52,668 nucleotides of DNA from Clostridia bacterium (GCA_017461765.1 JAFTXO010000051.1:1-52668), one strand, 5' to 3'; positions 17,028-27,263 are shown, counted from the stretch's first letter. Notes: generated by a model not told the origin, from the sequence alone. Numbers and translations are program-made.

Positions 17028-19928
17028 TTAACGTCCGCGCATCGAAAGGATCTGTTCCTCGTCTGTCATTGTTTCCGACTGCTTCTGCTTTCTTGTCTTT
17101 ATATGGCGGAATATAATTCCCAATACAAAGAGTACGATCATAGCAGCAATGAGCCAATAAACAGGTGAGTGCGTATACTCAACGAAGTCAGGCTTTTTGA
17201 AGTTGGCGTAGAAGGTTTCAGCATCCTCCATCATTTGTCCGCCGCCTGTTCTTGCAAGGTTTACAAGCAAGTCCTCGCCAATGCTCTCGTTCTTTGCAAG
17301 ATTGAATATGTCATATTCATCCTCATAGAAGCCTACAACAGCAGAATTAGCTATATCCATAAGCTGATTTTTGCCGTCGTTGCTAACGAGCTTGACTGTT
17401 ATTCTATACATTCCCGTCTGATCGGGAGTATTGATAGTTATTCTGTATTTCTTGTTTGCTACCGCAACGAGCTCAAGCTCGTTTCCGTCAGCATCTGTTG
17501 TATAAACAGTTCCGTCGGGAGCTGTATATTCAAGAATAAGCTTTTCTTGCTTTGCATCTCCGTCGTAACGCAATCTCTTGACCATCTCAACCGTTACAGT
17601 CGTCTGATCGCCCGATCTTTTCGATTCGATATCAAGTCCGCTCGTATCTACCGCTTTTTCAAGCGCAACGAATGAGTTAAGAACGATATTCTTAATAAGC
17701 ACCGCAGTTTCGGGATCGTTATACCAATTATCCGACCAGCCGGATTTTTTGCCAAGATCGCTCATAAATACCGTAACATATCCGCGGCTGTCCGTCGGTT
17801 GCCATTCTGCAACGATAGGACGGTATTTATCATCTGCGGAGATTACCATCATAGCTCCCTCTTTAACGGTCGTACCGTAGTATCCGCCAAGTGTGGGAAC
17901 GCTGTCAAGTCCTGTTACGCCTGTAAATATTGCTGATTGATTGGACTGAATAAGAGGCTGAAATTCCTTTTCATTTATCAGCTCGCCTTGAATGCTGTCT
18001 GCTATCTTGAAAAGAGACTCGTTAAGGTCAAGTGATGTAGATACAGTTCTGAACGAGCCTCCGCCGTAGTCAGCCAAGAGTCTTAATTCGTTTTGAGCTG
18101 TACCCGAGTCATTACCTATACAAATCGTTGAGGTTATAATGCCCGAACGCTTCATAGCCTTGATCGTGGTATCGTATCCCGAATCAAGATCGGCAGGCTC
18201 ACCGTCTGAGATGAAGATGAACTGACGAAGCTCTGCATCGGTTTCGGAAAGAAGTCTATTACCTGCATTGATACCGTTTGTATAGTTAGTACCCTGTACG
18301 CCTATCGTATATCCGTTTGCGTCCTTGGGATTACCACCCTTCAATCTGTTGCCCTGAGCATCGTGCTTATAGAAGTAGCTCTCGAACTTGGTTTGGATCT
18401 GCTCTGCGATCCATTCCTTTTCGGCAACCTCGGTAAGCGGAACAACAGGCTGGCTCGGGGCGTTGCCCCAGAATACAACGACGCCTACGTAGTCCTCAGG
18501 GTTCATCTGGTCAATACAAGCAAGTACTCCCTCAAGCACCATATCGTAACGTGTTTTAAGCTCGCCGTTATCCTTGGTTTCGCCAACGCTTTGACCCATT
18601 GACGAGGAAAGGTCAACTGCTATAACCGTTGCTACCTTTTCCTTTATTACGGTGATCTTAAGCTCTACGGGCAAGATACCTGCTATCGGATTCTCTGCAA
18701 ATGCGGAGTTTGCGTAGCTGTTATCACCTGCGCTATAGAAAAGTCCTCTGCCAAGCTCCGTTACAAATCTTTCGATATAATCGGTAGCCTTATCGGGAAG
18801 ATCCTTAAAATCAACGTTCATAAGAGCAATATGATCGTATTCGAGGAGCTCTTGCATAGTTTCGGGGAAATCCTTAGTACCCTTTATATCTACCTCATAA
18901 CCCTCTAATCTTATAAGCTCTGCTACCTTTTCGGATTGTGTTCCGTCGCCGTCGATAATAAGCATTTTTGCCTCTCCTGCTATATGGAACCATGAGTAGA
19001 GCTTATTGTTCTGCTCGATAGTATCGTCGGAGAGCTCAATAACTGCGTAGAGCGAATGTATACCTGCGCCTTGTGCAACGTAACCGTTATATGCAAGCGC
19101 CTGAGTATCATTCTCCTTAAATCTTACATCTTCGAATTTCTTTACAAGAGTATCCTTCGTTTTACCGTCTGAGGTCTGCTCGGTCTCATATATAAGAACG
19201 TTACCGATAGCATCCTTTGTGCTCATGAATTCAAGTCTTATATCTACCTCGTTTGAGGAATCATTCTTTGCTTCCGCTGTAAGAGAGGTGATCTGAACCT
19301 CTTTATTGTTTGAATCAACTATATCAAAATATTTTGCATCAAGTGTGATTCCTTTTTGAGAAAGCGTTTTTGCCGCTCCCCAAGGATTTGTTTGAGTTGT
19401 GTTTCTGCCATCGGAGATAAGAAGCACACGCTTATTTACGTTTTGCTCTTTAAAGAGATTAACCGATTCTGTGAGCGCTTCCTCAATATCCGTATTTGAT
19501 TTTTCGATAGCGCCGTCCTCAAAATCAAGATAATCCTCCTTGACCTCAGGCTCTGATATTTCACTTACCTTATACGTGTTATCCGCGAATACGATAAGTC
19601 CTATTCTTGTGTGTTCGTCAGCCGATTCATGAATCGATTTGATATATTCGTTCATATCATCCTTCATAGCCGCGTTACTTTCCGACATATCGACAAGAAT
19701 AACCACATCCGTATCCTCGGGAGGAGCGGTAGTTTCAACGATCGTTACGTCAGCAAGAAGTGTTGTGGCAAGGGCTATGAGCAAGATCGTGATAATAAGA
19801 GGAACTATTCTCTTTACTGCGAGCTTTCTGCCCTTACGAAGTCTGAAAAACGGGATAAGTGACAAGATTATAAGCGGTATTGCCACTAAGAACATCCATG
19901 GACGGGCTATTTCCAAATTAAAATTCAT
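17028..19928 (-). CDS. Membrane protein with two VWA domains
   Basis: A 966-residue membrane-anchored protein, last gene of the MoxR operon. Two N-terminal helices (about 10-28 and 42-60) precede a first von Willebrand A domain whose MIDAS motif DMSES begins at Asp80. A glutamine-amidotransferase-like segment (about 320-415) follows, then a second VWA domain with DLSSS at 439-443, a beta-rich region and a C-terminal helix near 922-942 before a basic tail. VWA domains with intact MIDAS bind metal and partner proteins. Together with MoxR and DUF58 this suggests a chaperone-like complex at the envelope, as proposed for Bat systems. It overlaps the upstream gene by 11 bp. Confidence 0.82.
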   Translation of the reverse strand: MNFNLEIARPWMFLVAIPLIILSLIPFFRLRKGRKLAVKRIVPLIITILLIALATTLLADVTIVETTAPPEDTDVVILVDMSESNAAMKDDMNEYIKSIHESADEHTRIGLIVFADNTYKVSEISEPEVKEDYLDFEDGAIEKSNTDIEEALTESVNLFKEQNVNKRVLLISDGRNTTQTNPWGAAKTLSQKGITLDAKYFDIVDSNNKEVQITSLTAEAKNDSSNEVDIRLEFMSTKDAIGNVLIYETEQTSDGKTKDTLVKKFEDVRFKENDTQALAYNGYVAQGAGIHSLYAVIELSDDTIEQNNKLYSWFHIAGEAKMLIIDGDGTQSEKVAELIRLEGYEVDIKGTKDFPETMQELLEYDHIALMNVDFKDLPDKATDYIERFVTELGRGLFYSAGDNSYANSAFAENPIAGILPVELKITVIKEKVATVIAVDLSSSMGQSVGETKDNGELKTRYDMVLEGVLACIDQMNPEDYVGVVVFWGNAPSQPVVPLTEVAEKEWIAEQIQTKFESYFYKHDAQGNRLKGGNPKDANGYTIGVQGTNYTNGINAGNRLLSETDAELRQFIFISDGEPADLDSGYDTTIKAMKRSGIITSTICIGNDSGTAQNELRLLADYGGGSFRTVSTSLDLNESLFKIADSIQGELINEKEFQPLIQSNQSAIFTGVTGLDSVPTLGGYYGTTVKEGAMMVISADDKYRPIVAEWQPTDSRGYVTVFMSDLGKKSGWSDNWYNDPETAVLIKNIVLNSFVALEKAVDTSGLDIESKRSGDQTTVTVEMVKRLRYDGDAKQEKLILEYTAPDGTVYTTDADGNELELVAVANKKYRITINTPDQTGMYRITVKLVSNDGKNQLMDIANSAVVGFYEDEYDIFNLAKNESIGEDLLVNLARTGGGQMMEDAETFYANFKKPDFVEYTHSPVYWLIAAMIVLFVLGIIFRHIKTRKQKQSETMTDEEQILSMRGR

Positions 19929-21909
19929 CTTTGTAATATACCCCCCATTCTACTATTAAGAGGATGAGCAACAATGCTACAAGATACGGCCAGATCTCGA
20001 TCGGGCTACGGTCGATTGGTGCAGTTGCGGGAGGCGACTGAACTACCTCTGTGTACGCATTTGTATTTATATCACTTTCCTCTGCGGAGATATGCACTGG
20101 AATCATAAACGATTTCGTTCCGTCCTCTCCGTATGTTACTGTTATCTTATAGTCACCCACCAGATCAAGCGCTTGAGTATAATCGCCCGCTGTTGATGCC
20201 GAATATATGATCTGATCGTTAGGATCGCGAACCTCAAGTGCAGTTCCGCCTACGGGAACCTTAAACTCAAGCTCGTCTCCTACGACGAAATCTCTTGACG
20301 CGAGCTCATCGGGAACTGAGAATTTAACAAGGTTATCGATAAGCACGGGTGAGAGAACGAATTGCATTATCAGGTTGGAGTTGAAAATATCGAAGGTGAA
20401 AACAACTACTCTTGTGTTGTTCGCTTCTTCAATTCCCGCAATTATAAGCGGCATATTATTTGCACTTTTTATAACAGCCTCATATTTTTTGGGAAGGTTT
20501 GCAGGTGTATTCTTATACTTACCTACATACCACTGTCCGTCCATCTTGATACCGTTCGTTATCGTTTCATAGGTATCTGTGTCGGGGTTTGTATCTCCCG
20601 GAAGTATTACCGAATAGGGATATGTTTCTTCTATTTCATCGCCTATCTCTATTTCCGTTCCGACAGGTGTGCTTTTCGGATTTATAAACCATACAGCACC
20701 GTCAGAGGGGAGTATTTCGGGCATATTGCTCTCGCCCTCGAAGATATAAAGATCATATCCCTCAAGGTCGGGAACATCATTTATGCTCTTATACACATCG
20801 GATGTCGTATCTACTGTGTAGCCGAGGTATCCGAGTGTTCTTAGCATCCAGATAAATTTGTCGTTTATAACGGGAGCATCGGTGTTTTCCGTACCCTCTA
20901 CGTACTTAACGTATTCACTTACGTAAAGTATTCTTATATCCTTCTTTTCCTCAGGATATATCGAGCTTGTGTTATCCTCTGCTATTGCATCGTCTACCAC
21001 GATCTCAAATTTTGCGCTCTTGTAATACTCGAAGGAGTCAATTTTAAGACCCGTTCCCTTTTCAAGAGCCGAAATATTCGGACGAACGTAGATCGTTCTC
21101 GTCTCCGCCTCGCCGAAGCTGTAAGTGTCCTCAAACCAAAGATCCTTTTTGCCGTCGTTTATTACAGCCTTGATCTTAACCTTGTCAAGCGCCTTACCGT
21201 AGTTAGCGATCTCCAATGTAAATACATAGTCGTCCTTTACCATGCCGTCCTTTACGGAGCTTATGGCAATATTGGAGTCTGTATCCTTTGAGAAGTCTAT
21301 GTATTCAAAGCCGCTTACGCTTTCGTAGGTCTGATCGGTGTAGTATCTTACGGAGGTCTCCTTGTTTTTACTTTGGACATCTGCAACGAGAAGCTTTGCC
21401 GCTTCAAAATCTGCGTTTCCGTATTCACAGGTAAGCTTGTCAAGCGCGTTTATGATCTGCGATTTATCATCGCTTCTGTATACGATCTGCTTTGCTTCCT
21501 CGCCTGCTGTTATTATAGTTATCTTACTGTTTGTTCCTGCATCCTCAGCATCAAGCTTTGCCTGCTCGATAGCAAGCTCAAAGCGTGTTTTACCCTCGTC
21601 GTTTTTAGCGAGCATACTTGCGGATGAGTCTATTACGATTACCTTTTCCTCTGAGCTGAACGCAATAAGCGTAGGGCGGCAGAGCGCAAGGCTTGCCACT
21701 ATAACAGAGAGTATCTGCAAAATAAGCAAGAGAGAAACTATAATATTGATAGGAATTTTTGTCTTAACATACTTAAGACTCTTTTTCCATATAAATGTGC
21801 TGGATACGGGTTTTTCTACATACTTTTGCTTCAGGAAATATATGAGCAAGAGTATCGGAATAGCCAACAATCCAAGCAATCCCCAATAAGTTGTGAAATC
21901 AAGACTCAT
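19918..21909 (-). CDS. BatA-type VWA membrane protein
   Basis: A 663-residue protein starting with the BatA-like N-terminal membrane domain (helices about 9-26 and 54-77, with GLLGLLAIPILLLIYFLK), then a VWA domain with MIDAS DSSAS at 94-98, a long beta-rich extracytoplasmic part, and a final helix near the C-terminus (WPYLVALLLILLIVEWG). It is a shorter paralogue of the following gene. Its start overlaps the DUF58 stop by 4 bp. It probably works with the MoxR ATPase and DUF58 protein encoded just upstream; the target is unknown. Confidence 0.82.
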   Translation of the reverse strand: MSLDFTTYWGLLGLLAIPILLLIYFLKQKYVEKPVSSTFIWKKSLKYVKTKIPINIIVSLLLILQILSVIVASLALCRPTLIAFSSEEKVIVIDSSASMLAKNDEGKTRFELAIEQAKLDAEDAGTNSKITIITAGEEAKQIVYRSDDKSQIINALDKLTCEYGNADFEAAKLLVADVQSKNKETSVRYYTDQTYESVSGFEYIDFSKDTDSNIAISSVKDGMVKDDYVFTLEIANYGKALDKVKIKAVINDGKKDLWFEDTYSFGEAETRTIYVRPNISALEKGTGLKIDSFEYYKSAKFEIVVDDAIAEDNTSSIYPEEKKDIRILYVSEYVKYVEGTENTDAPVINDKFIWMLRTLGYLGYTVDTTSDVYKSINDVPDLEGYDLYIFEGESNMPEILPSDGAVWFINPKSTPVGTEIEIGDEIEETYPYSVILPGDTNPDTDTYETITNGIKMDGQWYVGKYKNTPANLPKKYEAVIKSANNMPLIIAGIEEANNTRVVVFTFDIFNSNLIMQFVLSPVLIDNLVKFSVPDELASRDFVVGDELEFKVPVGGTALEVRDPNDQIIYSASTAGDYTQALDLVGDYKITVTYGEDGTKSFMIPVHISAEESDINTNAYTEVVQSPPATAPIDRSPIEIWPYLVALLLILLIVEWGVYYKDEF

Positions 21910-22805
21910 TTGATCAATTCCGTTTCGTATCCCTTTCCAAAAATTACTTTTTCTATAGGATCATCTGATGATACCGTGAAAAATGTTGCGTTTCTCGAGG
22001 CGCAAAAGTCCATTAACTCTTGCTCATATTCGTCAAACGCTCTCTGATAAGCCTCAACGAGCCTTCTTGTAACTCTTACCCTCATATTCTTGTGGTCGTC
22101 AAAGCCCGATGCCTCAGAGTCGACCATATGAACTCTGCCGTCGAAGCCCGGATAGAGCTCGTCGGGGGAAAGCACCTGTATGAATACGACCTCTCTGCGC
22201 TTATACACCAAGAAGTCAAGCATCTTTTTCCAGTTGCTTTCAGTCAAAAAGTCGGAAATTATTATTGTAAGACCATCGTCATATCCCGGTTGCTCCAGAT
22301 TTACCACAGATTTTTCAAGGTCTGTTTCGCCCTCAAATTCCGTTGTTTCAAGTATTTGAGCGGCTCTGTAGAAGGAGTCCTTGTTATATACTGTGAAGCC
22401 GATATCCTCCGCTTTATTGCCTTGAAGCAATTTGAAGGAAACTCGGTCCATTGCGGTAACCGAAAGATATCCGAAGGCTGCCGCTATTCTAAGCGCGGCT
22501 ACCGCCTTCTCGGGACGGCCACATTTCATAGATGCAGAACAGTCTATCATAATGTGATTGTGCATCTGTCTTTCATCCGTGAACAGCTTTATAAAGTATT
22601 TTTCAAAACGTGCGTACACGTTCCAGTCGATACGTCTGATATCGTCACCGGGAAAATACTCGCGGAAGTCGGCAAATTCTACCGTGCTTCCGTAGGAGCG
22701 CGCCTTTCGGCTTCCTCCGAAATAGCCTGTCATCGGATTTTTGAGCAACAATGCGGCAGCATCCAGACGGTCCAAAAAGTCGCCGTCTAATATTTTACGT
22801 TTCAT
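21906..22805 (-). CDS. DUF58 domain protein
   Basis: A 299-residue cytoplasmic protein of the DUF58 family, always found with MoxR ATPases. The signature GDDIRRIDWNVYARF is near residue 54, and the adjoining VWA-like fold has IDCSASM near 88, a partial MIDAS. It probably links the MoxR ATPase to the membrane VWA proteins. The gene lies 15 bp after moxR-like and overlaps the BatA-like gene by ATGA. Confidence 0.88.
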   Translation of the reverse strand: MKRKILDGDFLDRLDAAALLLKNPMTGYFGGSRKARSYGSTVEFADFREYFPGDDIRRIDWNVYARFEKYFIKLFTDERQMHNHIMIDCSASMKCGRPEKAVAALRIAAAFGYLSVTAMDRVSFKLLQGNKAEDIGFTVYNKDSFYRAAQILETTEFEGETDLEKSVVNLEQPGYDDGLTIIISDFLTESNWKKMLDFLVYKRREVVFIQVLSPDELYPGFDGRVHMVDSEASGFDDHKNMRVRVTRRLVEAYQRAFDEYEQELMDFCASRNATFFTVSSDDPIEKVIFGKGYETELIK

Positions 22806-22820
22806 TGCCTACCGCCTATA

Positions 22821-24320
22821 TTACCAATCTGAATTTTTCTTTTTTTCTGCCTTGAGCTTTCCCTTTTCAGCCTTCATAGCAGCCTTCATTGCAGCCTTAT
22901 CCATAGCATCCTCTGCTTTGAATTTCTCCTCTGCGTGCTTATCTGCTATATCCTTGCCCTTTGTGTTAAGGTCTTGAATAAGGCTCTTAACAACATCGTC
23001 TGCGTTCATCTTTGATGTTACAGCTTCAAATCCGAGCTTTATTCTGTGACGGAGTACGGGAATAGCAAGAGTATTGATATCATCGTAGGATACGTTGTAT
23101 CTGCCGTTGATGAGTGCTCTTACCTTTGCGGCTGTAATAAGTGCCTGCGCAGCACGGGGGCTGGCTCCTGCACGGATAAATCTTACTGTTGTTTCTGTTG
23201 CAACCTCACTGTCGGGATGTGTTGCTGCGATCATTACCATCGCATATTTAAGAACCTCGCTTGAAACGGGTATCGTCTTAGCGATAGCTCTCATGCGGAG
23301 AAGCTCCTCACCGTTACAAGCTGCCTGAGCTGTTTCGTCCATAGTCTTTTGAGTCATATTAACGATCTGTCCGAGCTCTTCTGCCGAGGGGTTCGGAACT
23401 ATGATCTTGAACATGAAACGGTCCATCTGAGCTTCGGGAAGAGGATATGTACCGTCTTGCTCGATCGGGTTCTGTGTTGCAAGAACGAAGAAGGGCTCAT
23501 CCATTTTTCTTGTAACGCCCATTACCGTAACCTTGTGCTCCTGCATTGCCTCAAGCAAAGCTGCCTGTGTCTTAGGTGTAGCACGGTTAATTTCGTCGGC
23601 AAGAACTATGTTACTGAAGATAGGACCTTTTTGGAACTCGAATACAGAGTTTCCGTTCTCGTCCTTATTGATTATGTTTGTACCTGTTACATCGGCAGGC
23701 ATAAGGTCAGGTGTAAACTGAATACGTGAGAAAGGCAAATCAAATACCTTACCAAGTGATCTTACAAGACGTGTTTTACCAAGTCCCGGCGCACCCTCAA
23801 GAAGTACGTTACCGCCTGCTATAATAGCCGCGATAGTAGATTCAACTACCTCTTCCTGACCGATCATATCCTTTTTAACTTCGCTGAATATCTTTGCGCA
23901 TTTTTCAGCAAAGAGCTTAAGCTCCTTCTCTGTTTCTGCGTCTACCTTCATTTCTTCTGCTGTTCTTTCGGGCTTTTTCTCAGCCTTCTTTTCATCAGCC
24001 TTTGGTGCTTGTGCCTTAAGATCAGCCTTAGCTTCAGGCTTCTTTTCATCAGCCTTTGGTGCTTGTGCCTTAGGATCAACCTTAACCTCAGCCTTCTTTT
24101 CATCAGCCTTTGGTGCTTGTGCCTTAAGATCAACCTTAGCTTCAGGCTTCTTTTCCTCAGCCTTTGGTGCTTGCGCTTTGGGATCAACCTTTGCTTCGGG
24201 TTTCTTTTCTTCAGCCTTTACGTCTTTTTTAGACGCAGAAGCATCTGCCGCAGGTTTTCCTGCGGCAGATGCCTTTATCATTTCTTCTTTTTTGTCCTTG
24301 TTCTTATTAAAAAATGCCAT
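22821..24320 (-). CDS. MoxR family AAA+ ATPase with repeat-rich N-terminal tail
   Basis: A 499-residue ATPase. The conserved AAA+ core (about 125-460) has Walker A EGAPGLGKT near 176-183, Walker B LADEINRATPKTQAALLEAMQ, and sensor block ATQNPIEQDGTYPLPEAQMDRF-type residues. MoxR proteins act as chaperones that load cofactors or remodel VWA partners. Unusual here is the first 120 residues: a Lys/Ala/Glu-rich tail with four 18-residue repeats (37-108) of the pattern EKKPEAKVDPKAQAPKA. The C-terminus is also Lys/Ala-rich. The start at 24320 is chosen because GGAG lies 8 nt upstream; an in-frame ATG at 24344 lacks such a site. Confidence 0.9.
   Translation of the reverse strand: MAFFNKNKDKKEEMIKASAAGKPAADASASKKDVKAEEKKPEAKVDPKAQAPKAEEKKPEAKVDLKAQAPKADEKKAEVKVDPKAQAPKADEKKPEAKADLKAQAPKADEKKAEKKPERTAEEMKVDAETEKELKLFAEKCAKIFSEVKKDMIGQEEVVESTIAAIIAGGNVLLEGAPGLGKTRLVRSLGKVFDLPFSRIQFTPDLMPADVTGTNIINKDENGNSVFEFQKGPIFSNIVLADEINRATPKTQAALLEAMQEHKVTVMGVTRKMDEPFFVLATQNPIEQDGTYPLPEAQMDRFMFKIIVPNPSAEELGQIVNMTQKTMDETAQAACNGEELLRMRAIAKTIPVSSEVLKYAMVMIAATHPDSEVATETTVRFIRAGASPRAAQALITAAKVRALINGRYNVSYDDINTLAIPVLRHRIKLGFEAVTSKMNADDVVKSLIQDLNTKGKDIADKHAEEKFKAEDAMDKAAMKAAMKAEKGKLKAEKKKNSDW
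23997..24212 (-). repeat. Four tandem 54-bp repeats inside the MoxR-like gene
   Basis: Four in-frame copies of a 54-bp unit encode 18-residue repeats (EEKKPEAKVDPKAQAPKA and variants alternating P/L at one position and P/A at another). A shortened fifth copy follows. The alternation suggests duplication of a two-unit block. Confidence 0.9.
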
Positions 24321-24356
24321 GTCTCTATCTCCGTATATCATCAAATTTTTTCGTGT

Positions 24357-27263
24357 TTATTTTGCCAGTTGAGCTTCATAAAGAGCGATCATCTGCTGAA
24401 TGGCTTCTCTTTGCGCGGGTGTCAAGGTGCTTGACGGATCGAGCAAGAGCTCCTTCTGCTGATCAATATACTCCTGTGTAATCTGAGATGTAATAGTTTC
24501 ATTTCTATTCGTCTCGGGATTATATACAGAACCGTTTATCTCAACATTATCAGTGCCGTCGCCTATTTCTTCGGGCGGTTGAGGCTCAGCTTCCTCAGGA
24601 GGATTATCTTGATCGGACGGCTGGCTGTCCTGATTTTGATTTTCCTGATTCTGATTCTCTTGATTCTGCTGATCTTGATTTTCCTGATCGCTTGGTTGCT
24701 GCTGTTGTTGTTGCTGATCGGGATTATTTATCTGGTTCTGAGCATTATTTATCGTTTCTTTAAGTTCTTCGCTGGTCTGCTCGTTATTTTCCATGTTTTC
24801 GAGCTTACTGTTTACATTTTGTTCGAATTTATCAAGCGCTTCAAATGCCTGATCCTTCTTTTCGGTGTCAGTCATATCGGAATTTGCTATATCCTCAAGC
24901 TTTTCACCTGTCTGTTCAAAATCTTCCTTGAATTCGTTATTCTCGGGGAGTGAATCTGCAGTATTCTTGAAGTCCTGAGCCAAATCGTTAAGGATCTTAT
25001 CAAGCTCCTCGCCCTCAGCCTTTTCTATCTGTTCCTTCATATTATTAACAGACTCGCTTACCTGGTCCTGCTTATCCTGCTCAATAGCTTCGCCAAGATC
25101 GGACATATCCTGATTTTTATCGGATTCGTCTTTTTGATTTTCGTTTTCCGTAATTGCATCGTTTACTTCGGATTTATCGGAATTTTGGTCTTGGATCATC
25201 TGGTCGAGCTGATTATTTGCCTCTGTAAGAGATTCGTTGATTTGTTCCTTCTTTTCTTCATCCGAGGTAGTAGGATCGCTGTAGATATCCTCGAGCTTAT
25301 TTTCAAGATCGTTTACGATATCCTTCATTTCTTCTTTTGTTTCAGCATCGGCTTTTGAATCATCAATTGTTTGCTTCATATCGTCGATTGCGTCATCTGT
25401 TTCCTTTTCGAAGGGAGCAAGCTCGGACTCGGTTTTTTCCATTGTATCTACGATCTGATCGCCCAAATTTTCGATAGACTCCATTTGATCAAGAGCGCTT
25501 GAGATATCTTCCTTTGCCTGATCAAAGGTATCCTCAATAGTTTTATCGGTATCGGAGCCCTCTTGCTTTTCCTGTATTGCGCCTTCAAGATTTTGCTTGA
25601 AATTCTCAAGGGCATCCTTAAGGGAGTTATCAAGATTTGATTCGGGAACGCTGTCAAGAACCTTGTCAAGAACGTATACGATGTCCTGCATCATATCTTC
25701 TCTTTCCTGGCTTGATGCGTCTGTTTCGAGAATATCGTTCTTCATATCCTCAAGAGCTTGGTCGATCTTTTCCTTTTCACCGCTTTCGATAGCGTCTGCA
25801 AGCTCGCCCATTTGAGTGTCCTCAAGCTTCTGCTCAAAGTCGATAACTTCATTGAAGTCCTGCTTTGAATCCTCAAGCTCTGTATCGATCGTTTCCTTGA
25901 TCTCTTCTCTTTGCTCTTCGTTTATCTGACCGTTTTCATCTGTTTCGGTCTGTTCGATTTCTTGCTTTATATCCTCGAGGTTCTGATTGAAGTTCTCGAA
26001 TGCGTCCTTGAGTATGGAATCCTCAGGCACTTTATCGATTGCTTCCTGTATCTGCTGCTGAAGATCCTCGATCTCTTGCATAACGTCTTCCTTGGTGCTT
26101 TCGTCTACCATCTGATCAAGCTTTTGCTCAAGGTTTTCGAGTGCATTCTCAATCTCAGCCTTATCTTGCTTCTCAATAGCGTCAATGATTTCCTGGATCG
26201 TTTCGTTTTCGGTATTTTTAAGCTCCTCTTTAAGAGTATCGCTGTTTTCCTGCTGGAGCTTATCGATTATCTCCTGTTGGATCTCCTTTTCTTTCTTTAT
26301 GAGCTCCTCGATCTCTTTTCTCGTTTCTCTTATGTCCTCGTATTTCTCGCGGGCATCGTCCATAAGCTCAAGTCTCTCTTCAAGTGGGAAGATGTAATCG
26401 TTATAGAGCATCTCCTGAAATTCCTGAGGTGTGTCTGACGAGTTAACTATAAGATAGATATTCTGGAGCATGATCTGTACTGTGATATACTCATTAACTC
26501 TATCTCTCAAAGCATTTGCCTGATCTTCCTTTTGGGATTTACCAAGCGAGCTTCTCTTTATCTTTTCGCCCTCTGCGGTAACCATATCCTTAAGCTCTTC
26601 CTTGAAGCTTTCGAAGTTGGCTTCCTCCTGCTCAATGAGCTTATCAAAAAGCTCCTTTGTTACGTAGTAGTCGTCTACGTCGTCCTCAAATTCAGCCTGG
26701 TCGATCATCTTATGGATATCCTCGATGATCGCGTCAACTGCCGCATCAGCCTCCTGCTGTCTCCACTCAGCCGCGATTGCCGCAGGTGTTTGTACAAGCG
26801 GAGTGAGCAATATTACCATAGCAAGAAGCATTGCTGCGCACGATATAAGTGATTTCTTAGGAAGCTTGATCTTGAAGGATTTCAAATCAAGCTTTGAAAG
26901 TCGCTCCATCGTGTCATCTCTTTGAACCTTTGCAACGTACGAACGATCCTTTCTGTATTCGACCATCGTTACAACACGCTCGTCAAGTCCGAGAGCATCA
27001 ATTCTTTTTGCCAATTTTCTTGTGTTTACCTTGAAGCGGCGGATATAAGTTATCGTTCCCACCGTAGCTGCAATCGCAACACCAACAGATGCGGACACTA
27101 TAATCACTAAAAGTGTATTTTCAACGCTGAACGCAATCTTCATGATCACAGTAGTGAGCAACGCGCCCGACATACCGAAAAGCAATCCGAATGCTATAGC
27201 TCTTATAATGGCTTCGATTATAAGTCTTGTTCTATATGGTTTCATAGCTTCGTTAAATTCCAT
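24357..27263 (-). CDS. Large membrane-anchored coiled-coil protein of the MoxR operon
   Basis: A 968-residue protein. Three hydrophobic helices occupy the first 165 residues (about 22-44, 50-72, 139-160), with a conserved-looking cytoplasmic stretch (DALGLDERVVTMVEYRKD) between. From residue 165 to 830 it is an acidic, Glu/Asp/Gln/Lys-rich coiled-coil with recurring heptad-like blocks, then a Gln/Asn/Pro-rich linker, and a short C-terminal helix (TPAQREAIQQMIALYEAQL). The plan resembles DUF4175-type proteins found beside MoxR/DUF58 genes elsewhere, but identity is not certain. As first gene of the operon it may be a scaffold spanning the envelope. AAGGAT precedes the ATG. Confidence 0.7.
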   Translation of the reverse strand: MEFNEAMKPYRTRLIIEAIIRAIAFGLLFGMSGALLTTVIMKIAFSVENTLLVIIVSASVGVAIAATVGTITYIRRFKVNTRKLAKRIDALGLDERVVTMVEYRKDRSYVAKVQRDDTMERLSKLDLKSFKIKLPKKSLISCAAMLLAMVILLTPLVQTPAAIAAEWRQQEADAAVDAIIEDIHKMIDQAEFEDDVDDYYVTKELFDKLIEQEEANFESFKEELKDMVTAEGEKIKRSSLGKSQKEDQANALRDRVNEYITVQIMLQNIYLIVNSSDTPQEFQEMLYNDYIFPLEERLELMDDAREKYEDIRETRKEIEELIKKEKEIQQEIIDKLQQENSDTLKEELKNTENETIQEIIDAIEKQDKAEIENALENLEQKLDQMVDESTKEDVMQEIEDLQQQIQEAIDKVPEDSILKDAFENFNQNLEDIKQEIEQTETDENGQINEEQREEIKETIDTELEDSKQDFNEVIDFEQKLEDTQMGELADAIESGEKEKIDQALEDMKNDILETDASSQEREDMMQDIVYVLDKVLDSVPESNLDNSLKDALENFKQNLEGAIQEKQEGSDTDKTIEDTFDQAKEDISSALDQMESIENLGDQIVDTMEKTESELAPFEKETDDAIDDMKQTIDDSKADAETKEEMKDIVNDLENKLEDIYSDPTTSDEEKKEQINESLTEANNQLDQMIQDQNSDKSEVNDAITENENQKDESDKNQDMSDLGEAIEQDKQDQVSESVNNMKEQIEKAEGEELDKILNDLAQDFKNTADSLPENNEFKEDFEQTGEKLEDIANSDMTDTEKKDQAFEALDKFEQNVNSKLENMENNEQTSEELKETINNAQNQINNPDQQQQQQQPSDQENQDQQNQENQNQENQNQDSQPSDQDNPPEEAEPQPPEEIGDGTDNVEINGSVYNPETNRNETITSQITQEYIDQQKELLLDPSSTLTPAQREAIQQMIALYEAQLAK

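Noticed and set aside
23948-24187. Repetitive frame rich in KHQRLMKR on the minus strand
   Set aside because: Shifted-frame shadow of the MoxR tail repeats.
23997-24212. Tandem direct repeats as a CRISPR array
   Set aside because: The units are contiguous, in frame and have no unique spacers; they encode the MoxR tail.
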